Both the position numbers and the translations under genes were made by a program. A stretch of 24,911 nt of DNA from a virus. Within the stretch, counting starts at the first letter, position 1. Each line of letters opens with the position of its first letter. The notes below the pieces were generated by a model, which searched no databases, was not told the origin of the DNA, and worked only from the letters and a program-made list of their open reading frames with translations. The DNA is taken from positions 1-24,911 of IMG/VR virus record IMGVR_UViG_3300025282_000226; one strand, given 5' to 3'. Shown in pieces: positions 7,962-15,455 of the stretch.

Positions 7962-8810
7962 TTATGTATCTTGTTGTTTCTGCGCTTCTCTTTTAGCCTT
8001 TAGTGCGTCTTGTGCCTTCTTGATATTAACCAGTCTTTTTTCTCTTGCCTCTGGTGACGAAACTCTTTTAGGCTGCGTTGCAGTTGCCCTGTCTACTTGA
8101 TTCTTGAGGTCATTAATCTCTGCCATTAATTTAGCTACTACATCCTCTTCAGCCTCTACTCTTTCGGCTTGCTTTAATGGCGTATCTACTTTAGTTTCCC
8201 CAAAGGTACGTTGCCAATTTTCTGCTGGCACATTGCTAAAGGCAAAATGACCAGGAATCTGTGCGTCTGCCATAAATGTTGTTTCACCTGGACGCATAAT
8301 TGATGGCCTTAATACTTCAATGTTAGCTAGATCCCTAGCATCAGAATCAGGATTCTGTACTCGCTTTATATTCTTCCACTCAAGTACATAATCTTTATTC
8401 GCAGCTTCCCAATTTCGATTCCAATCTACTGCCCCTGGTGGATTACGCCGCATGACTTCCCTTGGAGGCATCTTGTTCGTTATTTTTTCTTCCAAATGCT
8501 TTCTACGGGTTTCCAGAGCATCCTTAGTTTCCCCCGATAAATCAGTCGGCGGGGAATAATCCTTTAACTGTCTTTGTAGCATATGGGAACGCCTGGCGAG
8601 GGTTCTTCGCCCCTCGTCAGACATTCCACTTTGTACCCATTCAGGTGCGCTTAATCGCCTTTCAATACGACCTAACTCTTCTTCAGCAGACTGCTTCTCG
8701 TTTGTTCGTAAATAACGAAAGGCAGGCGTTACTGTTCCGTTCTCTTTGTCAAATCTATTTCTAGTTGCTTTGACTTTGTTTAGTATTACTTCTGCTTCGG
8801 TACTACTCAT
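7962..8810 (-). CDS. Helical virion-associated protein, 282 aa, function unknown
   Basis: Highly charged and mostly helical. Coiled-coil-prone segments lie at about residues 35-115 (Arg/Glu-rich) and 215-280 (VVAKLMAEINDLKNQVDRAT, then a Lys/Ala/Gln-rich end). A central 125-205 block (WEAANKDYVLEWKNIKRVQN, ARDLANIEVLRPS) looks like a folded domain. No enzymatic motif or membrane segment is visible. SD AAAGGAAG precedes the ATG. It lies between the beta-helix protein and the lysis genes. It could be a minor capsid or assembly protein. Confidence 0.7.
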   Translation of the reverse strand: MSSTEAEVILNKVKATRNRFDKENGTVTPAFRYLRTNEKQSAEEELGRIERRLSAPEWVQSGMSDEGRRTLARRSHMLQRQLKDYSPPTDLSGETKDALETRRKHLEEKITNKMPPREVMRRNPPGAVDWNRNWEAANKDYVLEWKNIKRVQNPDSDARDLANIEVLRPSIMRPGETTFMADAQIPGHFAFSNVPAENWQRTFGETKVDTPLKQAERVEAEEDVVAKLMAEINDLKNQVDRATATQPKRVSSPEAREKRLVNIKKAQDALKAKREAQKQQDT

Positions 8811-8836
8811 ATACTTCCTTTCTAGTTAGTCAGACA

Positions 8837-9772
8837 TTATGAATCTATTGCTGGCAGTACATAGCCTGATGCGGCAATAGCACCGCTACCAAGATTATCA
8901 AATTGATATACACCAACAAGGGTAGCTAGGGCTTCACCGGCAGTATCCAGATGACCACTACGGTTGTGTGCTACAACACCTTCATTGTCAGAGGTATCAC
9001 TAGTAATCAATACAGCCCCCGAAGTGTTTTTACATACATTATAATTCCATGTAACAAAGCATCGTCTTAAATCTTTACCCGTTGCAACCAGAATTACTCT
9101 TCCTGCCGTAGCCCCTGGGGTAAGAACAGCGTTGCCAGATACAATAAGGTCATCTAAGTCAGCATTTATCTCAATAAATTCTACGCAAGCGGCATCAGGT
9201 GAGGTCCATCGACAGTCAATAACCTTCAGTCCGTCAGAATCATTGTTGGTTGTGCTAGTTGCCTTAATAGGGGTCAGCCAGTTTTCATTAGTAGTATTGT
9301 CGGCAAACTCGATCTCTTCTAAGACTGTGCCTTTGGCAGTAAGATCCAAGCAAGCAACGATATCAGCATGACCAGCCGCAAAAACCAAGTTTTTGATTCT
9401 AACGTCAGCCGCAGAAATAACTGCCGTAACTGCTGTACCACCATCCATCAAGAAACGAGGACGTTGGTTGTATACGCCAAGCCCGATAATCGTGACACCA
9501 GCAACATCAAAGGTAATACCGCTTGCACCTGTAATGGTTTCTGCATGGTTAGGCATTACAATAATATGATCGCCCTGATTAGCGGTAGTTCTACCAATAG
9601 CAGCATCAAGAGTTGCCATTGGCTTTGTAGGAGAAGTTCCAGGGTTGCTATCGTTAGCAAAAGTTCCAGCACTATTTACGAAGTATGTATCCCCTGTCGT
9701 AAAAACTGGTCCAGAACCTAGAACTGGTACGCCAAAACTTGTTATACCATTCGGAAAATTTGTTAAACCCAT
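8837..9772 (-). CDS. Right-handed beta-helix virion protein
   Basis: 311 aa. After an N-terminal anchor-like segment (MGLTNFPNGITSFGVPVLG), the pattern of short strands with repeated V-I-I / I-K-N-L / L-I-V-S-G turns (GVTIIGLGV, VRIKNLVFAA, LKVIDCRW, LDDLIVSGNAV, NEGVVAHNR) indicates a parallel beta-helix. The segment YFVNSAGTFANDSNPGTSPT, followed by the MATLDAAI helix, is a common entry into such helices. It is probably a head fibre or surface appendage, possibly glycan-binding. SD GAGGAAA precedes the ATG. Its distance from the tail-fibre gene suggests a head-attached role. Confidence 0.7.
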   Translation of the reverse strand: MGLTNFPNGITSFGVPVLGSGPVFTTGDTYFVNSAGTFANDSNPGTSPTKPMATLDAAIGRTTANQGDHIIVMPNHAETITGASGITFDVAGVTIIGLGVYNQRPRFLMDGGTAVTAVISAADVRIKNLVFAAGHADIVACLDLTAKGTVLEEIEFADNTTNENWLTPIKATSTTNNDSDGLKVIDCRWTSPDAACVEFIEINADLDDLIVSGNAVLTPGATAGRVILVATGKDLRRCFVTWNYNVCKNTSGAVLITSDTSDNEGVVAHNRSGHLDTAGEALATLVGVYQFDNLGSGAIAASGYVLPAIDS

Positions 9773-9797
9773 TGCTATTTCCTCATACTAGGAACAT

Positions 9798-9876
9798 CGG
9801 TTAATACCGTTGCTACTGAGATTTGCACTCAGTCTTACCCATAATTATTCATCAAAGTAAATATATGATTCACTTT
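9798..9876 (-). promoter_or_regulatory. Cluster of three small hairpins before the beta-helix gene
   Basis: This 111-nt intergenic stretch holds three inverted repeats in a row: CGGT-TAAT-ACCG at 9798-9809, ACTGAG/CTCAGT with a 7-nt loop at 9815-9833, and an 8-bp arm pair (with one G.U in minus-strand RNA) at 9854-9876. None is followed by a U-run, so they are not standard terminators. They could be RNA processing or stability elements, or operators. Confidence 0.45.
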
Positions 9877-9883
9877 AACTACG

Positions 9884-10087
9884 TTAAATATCACCAGCAG
9901 GATGTATCCTGACTTTTGAAAACCCAACCTTGTTCATATTACTACCAGACTTAGGCGAAAGACTAGGCCATGAGACTGTCTTAACGGGTACGTCTGATAC
10001 TGTCTGCGACCCTGTGCCTGGGCTTGGGCGTGACCCTGACGGCCCAACAGACCTCTCTTTAGTTTTAGATTGATAACGACTTGCCAT
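9884..10087 (-). CDS. Small Ser/Pro/Lys-rich hypothetical protein
   Basis: 67 aa from the second of two adjacent ATGs. The SD AAAGGGGGT is only ~2 nt from the first ATG (10090) and 5 nt from the second, so 10087 is preferred. The protein is rich in Ser, Pro, Gly and Lys (SVGPSGSRPSPGTGSQTVSD) and probably disordered, with no hydrophobic segment. It belongs to a run of four very small basic or disordered proteins next to the major capsid gene. Confidence 0.6.
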   Translation of the reverse strand: MASRYQSKTKERSVGPSGSRPSPGTGSQTVSDVPVKTVSWPSLSPKSGSNMNKVGFSKVRIHPAGDI

Positions 10088-10098
10088 CATTACCCCCT

Positions 10099-10173
10099 TT
10101 AGTATTTAGAAGATTTCTTCTTTTTACCTTTCTTAACTTGTTTAACTTTCTTTGTACTTTTCTTTTTAGGCAT
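10099..10173 (-). CDS. 24-residue polylysine peptide
   Basis: ATG at 10173, TAA at 10099, with a strong SD (AAAGGAGAG) 6-7 nt upstream. Thirteen of 24 residues are lysine (K3-5, 8, 9, 11, 14, 15, 17-20, 23); the rest are Ser, Thr, Val, Gly, Gln and a terminal Tyr. The next gene's SD begins immediately after the stop. The good SD and tight spacing between two small genes support translation. Such a cation-rich peptide could neutralise packaged DNA or bind capsid or nucleic acid; this is inference. It is too short for ordinary gene calling. Confidence 0.6.
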   Translation of the reverse strand: MPKKKSTKKVKQVKKGKKKKSSKY

Positions 10174-10196
10174 AACACCTCTCCTTTAAATAATTA

Positions 10197-10451
10197 TTAC
10201 CACACCTTCCACCACGGGTCTTTTTTGTCCTCTTGTTTAGATGGTTTTTTAGAACGGAAATAAGATCGTTGTCCTGGAATTATTCCCTGATCTAATAGTT
10301 CTTGCCTTTCCTCTCTTGTCAAAGGACGATCTCGCTCACGCTCCCCTTCTTTGTCCTTAGAAGCGGATTCAACCTTATCCTCAGTTTGAGGATAATCTTT
10401 AGCGGGTGAATGGTGCTTAACTGTACGTCCTAAGAATGTTTCTTTTTTCAC
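10197..10451 (-). CDS. Small charged protein, paralogue of the upstream gene
   Basis: 84 aa. It starts at GTG 10451, one base after the upstream TAG, with AAGG 8 nt before. Its first 21 residues (KKETFLGRTVKHHSPAKDYP after the start) match those of the upstream gene with only three substitutions. The rest differs: an acidic/basic low-complexity linker, LTREERQELLDQGIIPGQ, then a tail ending DPWWKVW. It is probably a disordered tether with a conserved N-terminal docking motif. No function is known. Confidence 0.7.
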   Translation of the reverse strand: MKKETFLGRTVKHHSPAKDYPQTEDKVESASKDKEGERERDRPLTREERQELLDQGIIPGQRSYFRSKKPSKQEDKKDPWWKVW

Positions 10452-10452
10452 G

Positions 10453-10704
10453 CTAAGTGCCTTGCATTCCCAACTTATGCTGCTCTAGTCTTTCCCGATA
10501 TTTCCTGTCCTGTTCTATTTTTTCACGCAATAGTCTTTCTCGCTCTATTTCCAGCCTTTTTCGTTCTAACAATCTTTGTTCTTCGGGTGTTAAATTATCT
10601 GGACGGTGTTTCCATATAGGATAATTCCTAGATGTACTGCGAGGATAATCCCTGGCTGGTGAATGGTGTTTAACAGGACGACCTAAAAATGATTCTTTTT
10701 TCAT
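10453..10704 (-). CDS. Small charged coiled-coil protein, paralogue of the downstream gene
   Basis: 83 aa from ATG 10704. A GTG at 10719 is also in frame, but the ATG has AAGG ~8 nt upstream and aligns exactly with the start of the paralogue. The N-terminal motif is KKESFLGRPVKHHSPARDYP. It is followed by LTPEEQRLLERKRLEIERER and further Arg/Glu-rich helix, an uninterrupted charged alpha-helix or coiled coil. It lies directly downstream of the major capsid gene in transcription order, which suggests a capsid-related role. Confidence 0.7.
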   Translation of the reverse strand: MKKESFLGRPVKHHSPARDYPRSTSRNYPIWKHRPDNLTPEEQRLLERKRLEIERERLLREKIEQDRKYRERLEQHKLGMQGT

Positions 10705-10748
10705 ATTCTTCGCCTTCACTCAAGTATTCTTGTCTCAGATAAAGCATC

Positions 10749-10779
10749 GGGCGGGGGAACAGTGTACTTACCCCCACCC
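10749..10779 (-). terminator. GC-rich hairpin after the major capsid gene
   Basis: In minus-strand RNA, GGGUGGGGG (10779-10771) pairs with CCCCCGCCC (10757-10749). This makes a 9-bp stem with one U.G pair and a 13-nt loop. It begins 19 nt after the capsid stop codon. No U-run follows, so it is not a canonical intrinsic terminator. It may act as a leaky terminator or as a 3' block that protects capsid mRNA, keeping capsid expression above that of downstream genes. Confidence 0.45.
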
Positions 10780-10797
10780 AATGAACACTTCCATGAA

Positions 10798-11712
10798 TCA
10801 GCTTACCTGTGCGCCAAGTACCCAACGCCAATCAACGTAAGCATTACCCCAACGAGCATACACACGCCATTTGCCGTTAAAGGTGTCGAAGTCCTCAACA
10901 AATGAGAACTCGCCCTTATTCCTATCCATCCACACCAATCCACGACCACTCTTCATCATGTTGGCATCACATAGAAACCAATCATTGCTATCAGAGAGGT
11001 ATACCCACTCTTCTACGTTATACTGTCCATAATGCACGTTTGCGTTGTTATTGGCAGTATCCACCTTGCCCTGTGAACCTACGATCTCATACGCAGTTTC
11101 GTAAAGATCAGGTGGAACCAGTAGCATGGATGGCATTACGCCAATTACTTCTGCTCTATCGCCACGGAACCCAACCATCTGGATTCTAGCTGAAGCTAAC
11201 GCTACAGCAGACAATCCGGTTGTTACCAGGTTATCAAAACCAGTAGCAGTAGATGAGCTAGAGGTTGTCGTGTGCGAGTTAGAACAAAGTGCAACGCCTT
11301 CACTATGGCTGTAGAAGAAACTATCCTGGCTGAAAGCATTGGTAAACGGACGAACCGCATGGGATTGTCTCAAGCGAAAAAGTGCCTGTGACAAAGCCTT
11401 TGGCTTCTGATCTATGACATTAAAAAGGTCATCATCAAATAGCCTTCTCTCAATCTGGATACCAGCCGCAAACTCAAGCGGCGTAATAGCCACATCGTAT
11501 CCTTGAAATACATCATCATAGTTCAGATTACCCGTGAACTGTGGAATATCCCCCAAGGTTCCAACGGAACTAAAACGCTCGGTTTGTAGTCTACCAGGCA
11601 TCACGTTGTAGAAAGTGCCGACTCGATCTGGAACTTGCGTATACTCATCATCAAATATACGCTTGAATCTCGGATCAAGTACGTCAGCAAAATTTTCTGA
11701 TTTAAGTGCCAT
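10798..11712 (-). CDS. Major capsid protein
   Basis: 304 aa, in the size range of HK97-fold capsid proteins of the Mu gpT-like type. Supporting segments: the early TQVPDRVGTFYNVMPGR region with F-S-S-V-G-T-L-G-D, a central FAAGIQIERRLFDDDLFNV, a Ser/Thr-rich loop (residues 147-157), LLVPPDLYETA at ~197-207, and the C-terminal DWFLCDA / SFVEDFDTF / WRVYARWG blocks. The LVPP(D/E)L plus C-terminal strand pattern is frequent in phage major heads. It lies downstream of the scaffold-like and decoration-like genes. SD AGGAGAT precedes the ATG. Confidence 0.8.
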   Translation of the reverse strand: MALKSENFADVLDPRFKRIFDDEYTQVPDRVGTFYNVMPGRLQTERFSSVGTLGDIPQFTGNLNYDDVFQGYDVAITPLEFAAGIQIERRLFDDDLFNVIDQKPKALSQALFRLRQSHAVRPFTNAFSQDSFFYSHSEGVALCSNSHTTTSSSSTATGFDNLVTTGLSAVALASARIQMVGFRGDRAEVIGVMPSMLLVPPDLYETAYEIVGSQGKVDTANNNANVHYGQYNVEEWVYLSDSNDWFLCDANMMKSGRGLVWMDRNKGEFSFVEDFDTFNGKWRVYARWGNAYVDWRWVLGAQVS

Positions 11713-11730
11713 TATCTAATCTCCTATTTT

Positions 11731-11750
11731 CATAATTTCTATAAATTATG
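11731..11750 (-). promoter_or_regulatory. Hairpin in the leader of the capsid gene
   Basis: CATAATTT and AAATTATG form a perfect 8-bp stem with a 4-nt loop in minus-strand RNA. It ends about 6 nt before the capsid SD (AGGAG). A stem next to the RBS can stabilise the 5' end or tune initiation. The region is AT-rich and might also hold a weak promoter (TTGTAC with TATGAA too close at 15 nt), which I do not claim. Confidence 0.4.
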
Positions 11751-11787
11751 TACAACCCTCATAGGCAGTTATACTTGCCCTTATTTA

Positions 11788-12519
11788 TTATGTAGTAGCA
11801 AATGCGTGAGCATGGTCTGTCAAGACAAACTCAACTTCACTATTATTGCTATCACGCAGTATCAAGTTATAAACCGCACATAGACCACCAGTACCAGAAG
11901 CGATTGACGCATCAGCCTGATAGAAAGCAGCAGATGCTTGCACATTACCGTTTCCATCAGTAGTGTCCGTTCCATCCCCAGGGATCATCGTCCAAGGACA
12001 CATCAAGAATTGGTCATTAACGGCAATTCCGTATTCCAAATCAACAGGGATAGTTACCGTTGCACTGGCTGAATGTGCGCTGATAATACGCCACTCTGAT
12101 AGTCCAGCGATATTCCCATGTCTCTGTCTACGCCAAATGGTTCCACCGATCATCGAATTAGACTGTGCATCGGTTGAAGTAATCACATCAGGCGTACTTG
12201 TATCAGCAGCCGTATTGGTCATAACCGTAAGCGCAGTTCCCTCAGTAGAACTACCAGACATCGTTGCGTTGATAATGTTATCTGGCCTAATTGATACTTC
12301 GACCGTTCCTAGCGAACCAGCCGAAGGGGTTGCGCTATAGGTTCCCGAAGTAAGGGCAAGGCCAAGGCAATCCGCAAAGTCGGTTGCAGTAGAGGGAATA
12401 ACCCCATTAGGATCATTTCCTGCATCAATGGCTATAATTCCTGGGTTAGAAAAAGTAGCCCCAATATGGTAGCGGCGCATTACTTCTGCCCCGCCATATA
12501 ATGTTCCTGAAACTTTCAT
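11788..12519 (-). CDS. Capsid-associated beta-rich protein (decoration-like)
   Basis: 243 aa. The Gly/Ser/Thr/Ala-rich, beta-predicted sequence begins MKVSGTLYGGAEVMRRYHIG and contains GIIAIDAGNDPNGVIPSTA. Small beta-rich proteins just upstream of the major capsid gene are often decoration or cement proteins; here that rests on composition and position. It is coupled to the preceding gene by an ATGA overlap (12516-12519), with AGGAG about 8 nt before its ATG. Confidence 0.6.
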   Translation of the reverse strand: MKVSGTLYGGAEVMRRYHIGATFSNPGIIAIDAGNDPNGVIPSTATDFADCLGLALTSGTYSATPSAGSLGTVEVSIRPDNIINATMSGSSTEGTALTVMTNTAADTSTPDVITSTDAQSNSMIGGTIWRRQRHGNIAGLSEWRIISAHSASATVTIPVDLEYGIAVNDQFLMCPWTMIPGDGTDTTDGNGNVQASAAFYQADASIASGTGGLCAVYNLILRDSNNSEVEFVLTDHAHAFATT

Positions 12520-13028
12520 ATTCTTATTCTCCTATTATCGTTAATTTTAAAACCACTATGTTCTTTCCTGCTTGGGTTTGACGCTATGATCTTCTGCAAG
12601 AGAGAAACTTCCTGTGCCATTTTCCATCTTTGTTTCCATCTTCGCTTTGCTTCTGCTGGATCAATTCCAACTTGCAACCAGTATTCCTCGGCTACAAATA
12701 TAGTACCGCCACCCATCCGTTCGGTTCTCTCGTTACAGCCATCACATACTCCATTAGCCATATACCCACTTGTCTTTCCTGTAGGATCAGGTACATACCG
12801 CCTTCGATATTTATTCCTTCTAGGATTGAACTTCTGTCTACACCAACTACAAAGCAGTATTGCGTGTCTTGAGTCGGCAAGTTCAGTTATCCATCCAGCA
12901 GGACTTAAATAGCCACGTTTAGGATTAGTCTGTCGCCCTTTATGCTCAAGAGCCTTGAGTTTTTCTTGCTTAGAAAAACCCTCGCCTAGCCTATGATATT
13001 TCGGAACGACTACTATTGGGCTATTCAT
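12516..13028 (-). CDS. Zinc-ribbon protein in the head operon
   Basis: 170 aa, not recognised as a named family. Two CxxC pairs (CSWC, C60/C63; CDGC, C95/C98) flank a very basic loop (RQKFNPRRNKYRRRYVPDP), forming a treble-clef or zinc-ribbon-like site. A charged C-terminal helix follows (PAEAKRRWKQRWKMAQEVSL). The basic loop and zinc site suggest nucleic-acid binding. Both ends overlap neighbours by ATGA (13025-13028 and 12516-12519), so it is co-translated with the scaffold-like and decoration-like genes. It may help head assembly or packaging; no HNH catalytic His motif is visible. Confidence 0.7.
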   Translation of the reverse strand: MNSPIVVVPKYHRLGEGFSKQEKLKALEHKGRQTNPKRGYLSPAGWITELADSRHAILLCSWCRQKFNPRRNKYRRRYVPDPTGKTSGYMANGVCDGCNERTERMGGGTIFVAEEYWLQVGIDPAEAKRRWKQRWKMAQEVSLLQKIIASNPSRKEHSGFKINDNRRIRI

Positions 13029-13897
13029 TTTCTTGTAATCTGATCCTTACTTAGATATTCAGCCTCTCTTTTCATCTCCTCTGCCGAATAACCACGGGAA
13101 CGCCAGTGGTCGATATATCGTTGTGGAATCGCTTCGCCCCTAGAGGTACGAAGAAGATTGTCATTTTGGATTCCAGTCTGATGTATGCCCCCACTATTTA
13201 ATTCGCTATGGCTACTATTGCGGCGTTCAGCACCCGAACCAGATTGCCGCTTAAAACGATCTATCGGTCCAAATACAGTACGAAGTGCAAGAAGCTCGGT
13301 TTGAGGACTGCTAGCATATCCTTCACCTACTAGCTTGGTGAACTCTTTAGATATCTCACCGAATCTAGGATGCTGATGAGTTCCAAGACTAGGGGCTATA
13401 TCAATATATTGATTGATTTGCCCAAGGGCAGATTCAAGTTGTCTACTATTACTTGTTTCTACCGCAGCCCTGCTCCTTTCCCGTGTCATTGCCTCTTCAA
13501 TCTTAATATCAGCTAAAAGATCAGAAGCAGTTAATTGGTCCAATTCACCGCTATTAACAGCTGCATGAATCTGCTCACGGGTTATCCTCTTGTTAGACCC
13601 CCCATTTCCTCTGTCAACGACTTCGCCTGCGGGTACGCTTGGAGCCTGTCGGCTCGCTGCCTCTATCATGGCAGTTCTTTCTTCGGCACGAATTCGTGCC
13701 TCTCTTTCGGCCAAAAGTTCCCGTTCGGTCTGTTTGCGTATGCGGTATTCCTTTCGACCTCTAACGAAGCCAGGATGATCCCCGCTAGGTTCCCCTTCTT
13801 CTGATACCTCACCGACTTCAGTAGGGGTATCAACTTCAGGGGTTTCCGCAGGAACTACTTCCTCGGCTTGCACACCCTGCTGTTCATCATCGGGCAT
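13025..13897 (-). CDS. Scaffold-like head assembly protein
   Basis: 290 aa. The N-terminal ~45 residues are acidic and Glu/Pro/Val-rich. A long charged helix follows (RKQTERELLAEREARIRAEE), then further helical segments and a basic C-terminus (SAEEMKREAEYLSKDQITRK). An acidic start, central coiled coil and basic helical end, just before the capsid genes, is the usual plan of phage scaffolding proteins that template procapsid assembly. No protease motif is present. SD AGGAGG lies ~6 nt before the ATG after a 115-nt gap. Confidence 0.65.
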   Translation of the reverse strand: MPDDEQQGVQAEEVVPAETPEVDTPTEVGEVSEEGEPSGDHPGFVRGRKEYRIRKQTERELLAEREARIRAEERTAMIEAASRQAPSVPAGEVVDRGNGGSNKRITREQIHAAVNSGELDQLTASDLLADIKIEEAMTRERSRAAVETSNSRQLESALGQINQYIDIAPSLGTHQHPRFGEISKEFTKLVGEGYASSPQTELLALRTVFGPIDRFKRQSGSGAERRNSSHSELNSGGIHQTGIQNDNLLRTSRGEAIPQRYIDHWRSRGYSAEEMKREAEYLSKDQITRK

Positions 13898-13929
13898 GAA
13901 AAACCTCCTATGGACAGTATGAACTATCG

Positions 13930-13953
13930 CACTAATTGTAATGGCTATTAGTG
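13930..13953 (-). promoter_or_regulatory. Inverted repeat before the scaffold-like gene
   Basis: CACTAAT and ATTAGTG form a perfect 7-bp inverted repeat around a 10-nt centre, in the largest gap within the head operon (13898-14012). It may be an operator or an mRNA hairpin. I see no convincing promoter boxes around it and no U-run. Confidence 0.4.
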
Positions 13954-14012
13954 AGAGCCGCTTCCGCTACACGCAGAAGGCAGACAGGCAAGTAAAACTA
14001 ACTTAGCAGTAG

Positions 14013-14195
14013 TCAAACGGACGTAGTATCGGTTTTTTTAATTTTAAAAGTAGCATCTATCCTAACCATGTGATTATTTTCACCGTTAGGCCATTCTTCA
14101 TAATGGTAACGAGCATCATGGTTTTTTACCAACTGGTCAAATTTGTCTTTAATATCCGATATTTCTTGTAACCACGTTGCCATTGTTGTGCTCAT
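14013..14195 (-). CDS. Small hypothetical protein, 60 aa
   Basis: Not recognised. It has a helical N-terminal half (TWLQEISDIKDKFDQLVKNH) and a mixed half ending in basic FKIKKTD. No membrane segment or cysteine. There is no clear SD; it begins 3 nt after the upstream stop and probably depends on re-initiation. Confidence 0.55.
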   Translation of the reverse strand: MSTTMATWLQEISDIKDKFDQLVKNHDARYHYEEWPNGENNHMVRIDATFKIKKTDTTSV

Positions 14196-14198
14196 TTA

Positions 14199-14393
14199 TT
14201 ACTTTATATTTTTGGCCTTCTCGTAGTATTTGCCTTTTTCCCAGGATACCGATTGACCAGATTTAGCATACTTCTTTACTGATGCACCTTCGCCCTTTGG
14301 CTGAAGCACAGATGGATTAGAAGTAGCAATGTTAATAGGATAATAAGTAGTCGAGTTTCCAGGCGTTCCGCTTCTTCCTTCTTTAGCTGGCAT
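14199..14393 (-). CDS. Small basic Ser/Gly-rich protein, 64 aa
   Basis: Not recognised. It is basic and likely disordered (MPAKEGRSGTPGNSTTYYPI), ending in SWEKGKYYEKAKNIK. A strong SD (AGGAGGG) lies 7 nt before the ATG, and the start overlaps the 3' end of the 129-aa gene by 11 nt. Confidence 0.6.
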   Translation of the reverse strand: MPAKEGRSGTPGNSTTYYPINIATSNPSVLQPKGEGASVKKYAKSGQSVSWEKGKYYEKAKNIK

Positions 14394-14772
14394 TGTTTGG
14401 CCCTCCTGTGTTTTGTACCGTATAACTCTGTTCGCCTCTATTAATCAGGATTTTAATTAAATCTAAAACTTCTGTCAAGCCTTTGATTCTTCCTTGCTGA
14501 TAGGATAGCTCTAATCGCTTGGAAGCGAGCGCATCCCCGACTATATTTCTATCCTCAAGTATTTCTCGCTTTAGAGCATCTGCTATAGCTACTGCACGTT
14601 CTGACATAGCTGCTATATGGTCGGCATAAGTAACCCACTTTGGATCACCCTTTATACCACTCATGGCAACACCTACCATGTAGGCTAATCGTTTTTGCTC
14701 TACTTGAGTAGAATCATCCTTAACAACTTTCTCTTTTTCACGTTCATCAAAGTCTTGATACAAGATTGTCAT
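14383..14772 (-). CDS. Helical hypothetical protein, 129 aa
   Basis: Mostly alpha-helical and charged: RLAYMVGVAMSGIKGDP, AIADALKREILEDRN, SYQQGRIKGLTEVLDLIKIL. It has no cysteine cluster and no membrane span. The helix set GRIKGLTEVLDLIKIL resembles small phage proteins beside the portal, but I cannot name it. Its ATGA overlaps the stop of the lysozyme-like gene, so translation is coupled. Confidence 0.6.
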   Translation of the reverse strand: MTILYQDFDEREKEKVVKDDSTQVEQKRLAYMVGVAMSGIKGDPKWVTYADHIAAMSERAVAIADALKREILEDRNIVGDALASKRLELSYQQGRIKGLTEVLDLIKILINRGEQSYTVQNTGGPNNAS

Positions 14773-15455
14773 ATCTTAATATCTCTTCGCTGTTTTGGGG
14801 ACAACAGGGATAATCCTAACGGGTCTGTTCTGTCTATATCTTCAATCTCGGTAGCATATCGTTTCAGAGCTTTCGCATTGGAATCCATCCTGGCTATTAT
14901 ACCTCTATTTATCCCATGGCTTTTTGCCTTACGATAATCATCACGATCTAAATACTCATCTGCTGCGGTACGAAAATCGCCCCTTTCAATTGCCTTTGCT
15001 GTCTCATGCTTGGCCTTAATCTCACCCCGATAAACCATATTGAAGAGAGCATGTTGTAAATAAGTAGGAAAGTGTTCATACTTTTGAAATAAATTTTTTG
15101 CTATGTTGATTTTATCTACTGAATCCAAGTCGAACAATTGTTCCGCTTGCTTATCGGTTAAAGGTACTTCCCCTTTTACATACTTGTCATAATCTTCCTT
15201 CTTATTCCCTATAACTTTTTTAAGATTTTCATCCTTTTCATAAGAAAGAACCTTATGTCCTACCCCAATAGTTAATATGTTATTTGGTCCTTCTAGGTAT
15301 GCCCTTCCAGGTTCATCCGCTTTTCCCTTACCTTCCCATTTAAGAATGAAATTATATAACGATTCTTTAGGCTGTTCTTTCACGGCCTTTTCCCGAACCG
15401 GAGTAGAATTCCCTGCTAAATTTAACATGCTAGTTGTTATAGGTATAGCAACCAC
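14769..15455 (-). CDS. Lysozyme-like muramidase (endolysin or virion lysozyme)
   Basis: 228 aa. FILKWEGKG (E41) followed by LTIGVGH (T62-H67) is the hallmark of phage lysozymes of the T4/GH24 type, where the Glu is catalytic and the TIGxGH strand follows. The middle Asp of the usual E-D-T triad is not obvious between them; E55 in LEGPNN may substitute. The C-terminal part (QHALFNMVYRGEIKAKHET, FRTAADEYLDR) matches the helical lobe. Start is GTG sharing one base with the portal TAG, with a GAGGGGGGA SD 8 nt before. It lies next to the portal rather than in the lysis block, so it might be a structural lysozyme. There is no signal peptide. Confidence 0.75.
   Translation of the reverse strand: MVAIPITTSMLNLAGNSTPVREKAVKEQPKESLYNFILKWEGKGKADEPGRAYLEGPNNILTIGVGHKVLSYEKDENLKKVIGNKKEDYDKYVKGEVPLTDKQAEQLFDLDSVDKINIAKNLFQKYEHFPTYLQHALFNMVYRGEIKAKHETAKAIERGDFRTAADEYLDRDDYRKAKSHGINRGIIARMDSNAKALKRYATEIEDIDRTDPLGLSLLSPKQRRDIKI

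Noticed and set aside
10749-10779. Canonical intrinsic terminator
   Set aside because: The stem is strong, but the sequence after it (GATGCTTTATC in minus-strand sense) has no U-run.
12586-12912. Overlapping plus-strand frames opposite the zinc-ribbon head gene
   Set aside because: The minus-strand gene has paired CxxC motifs and ATGA overlaps at both ends. The plus-strand frames have no SD or context.
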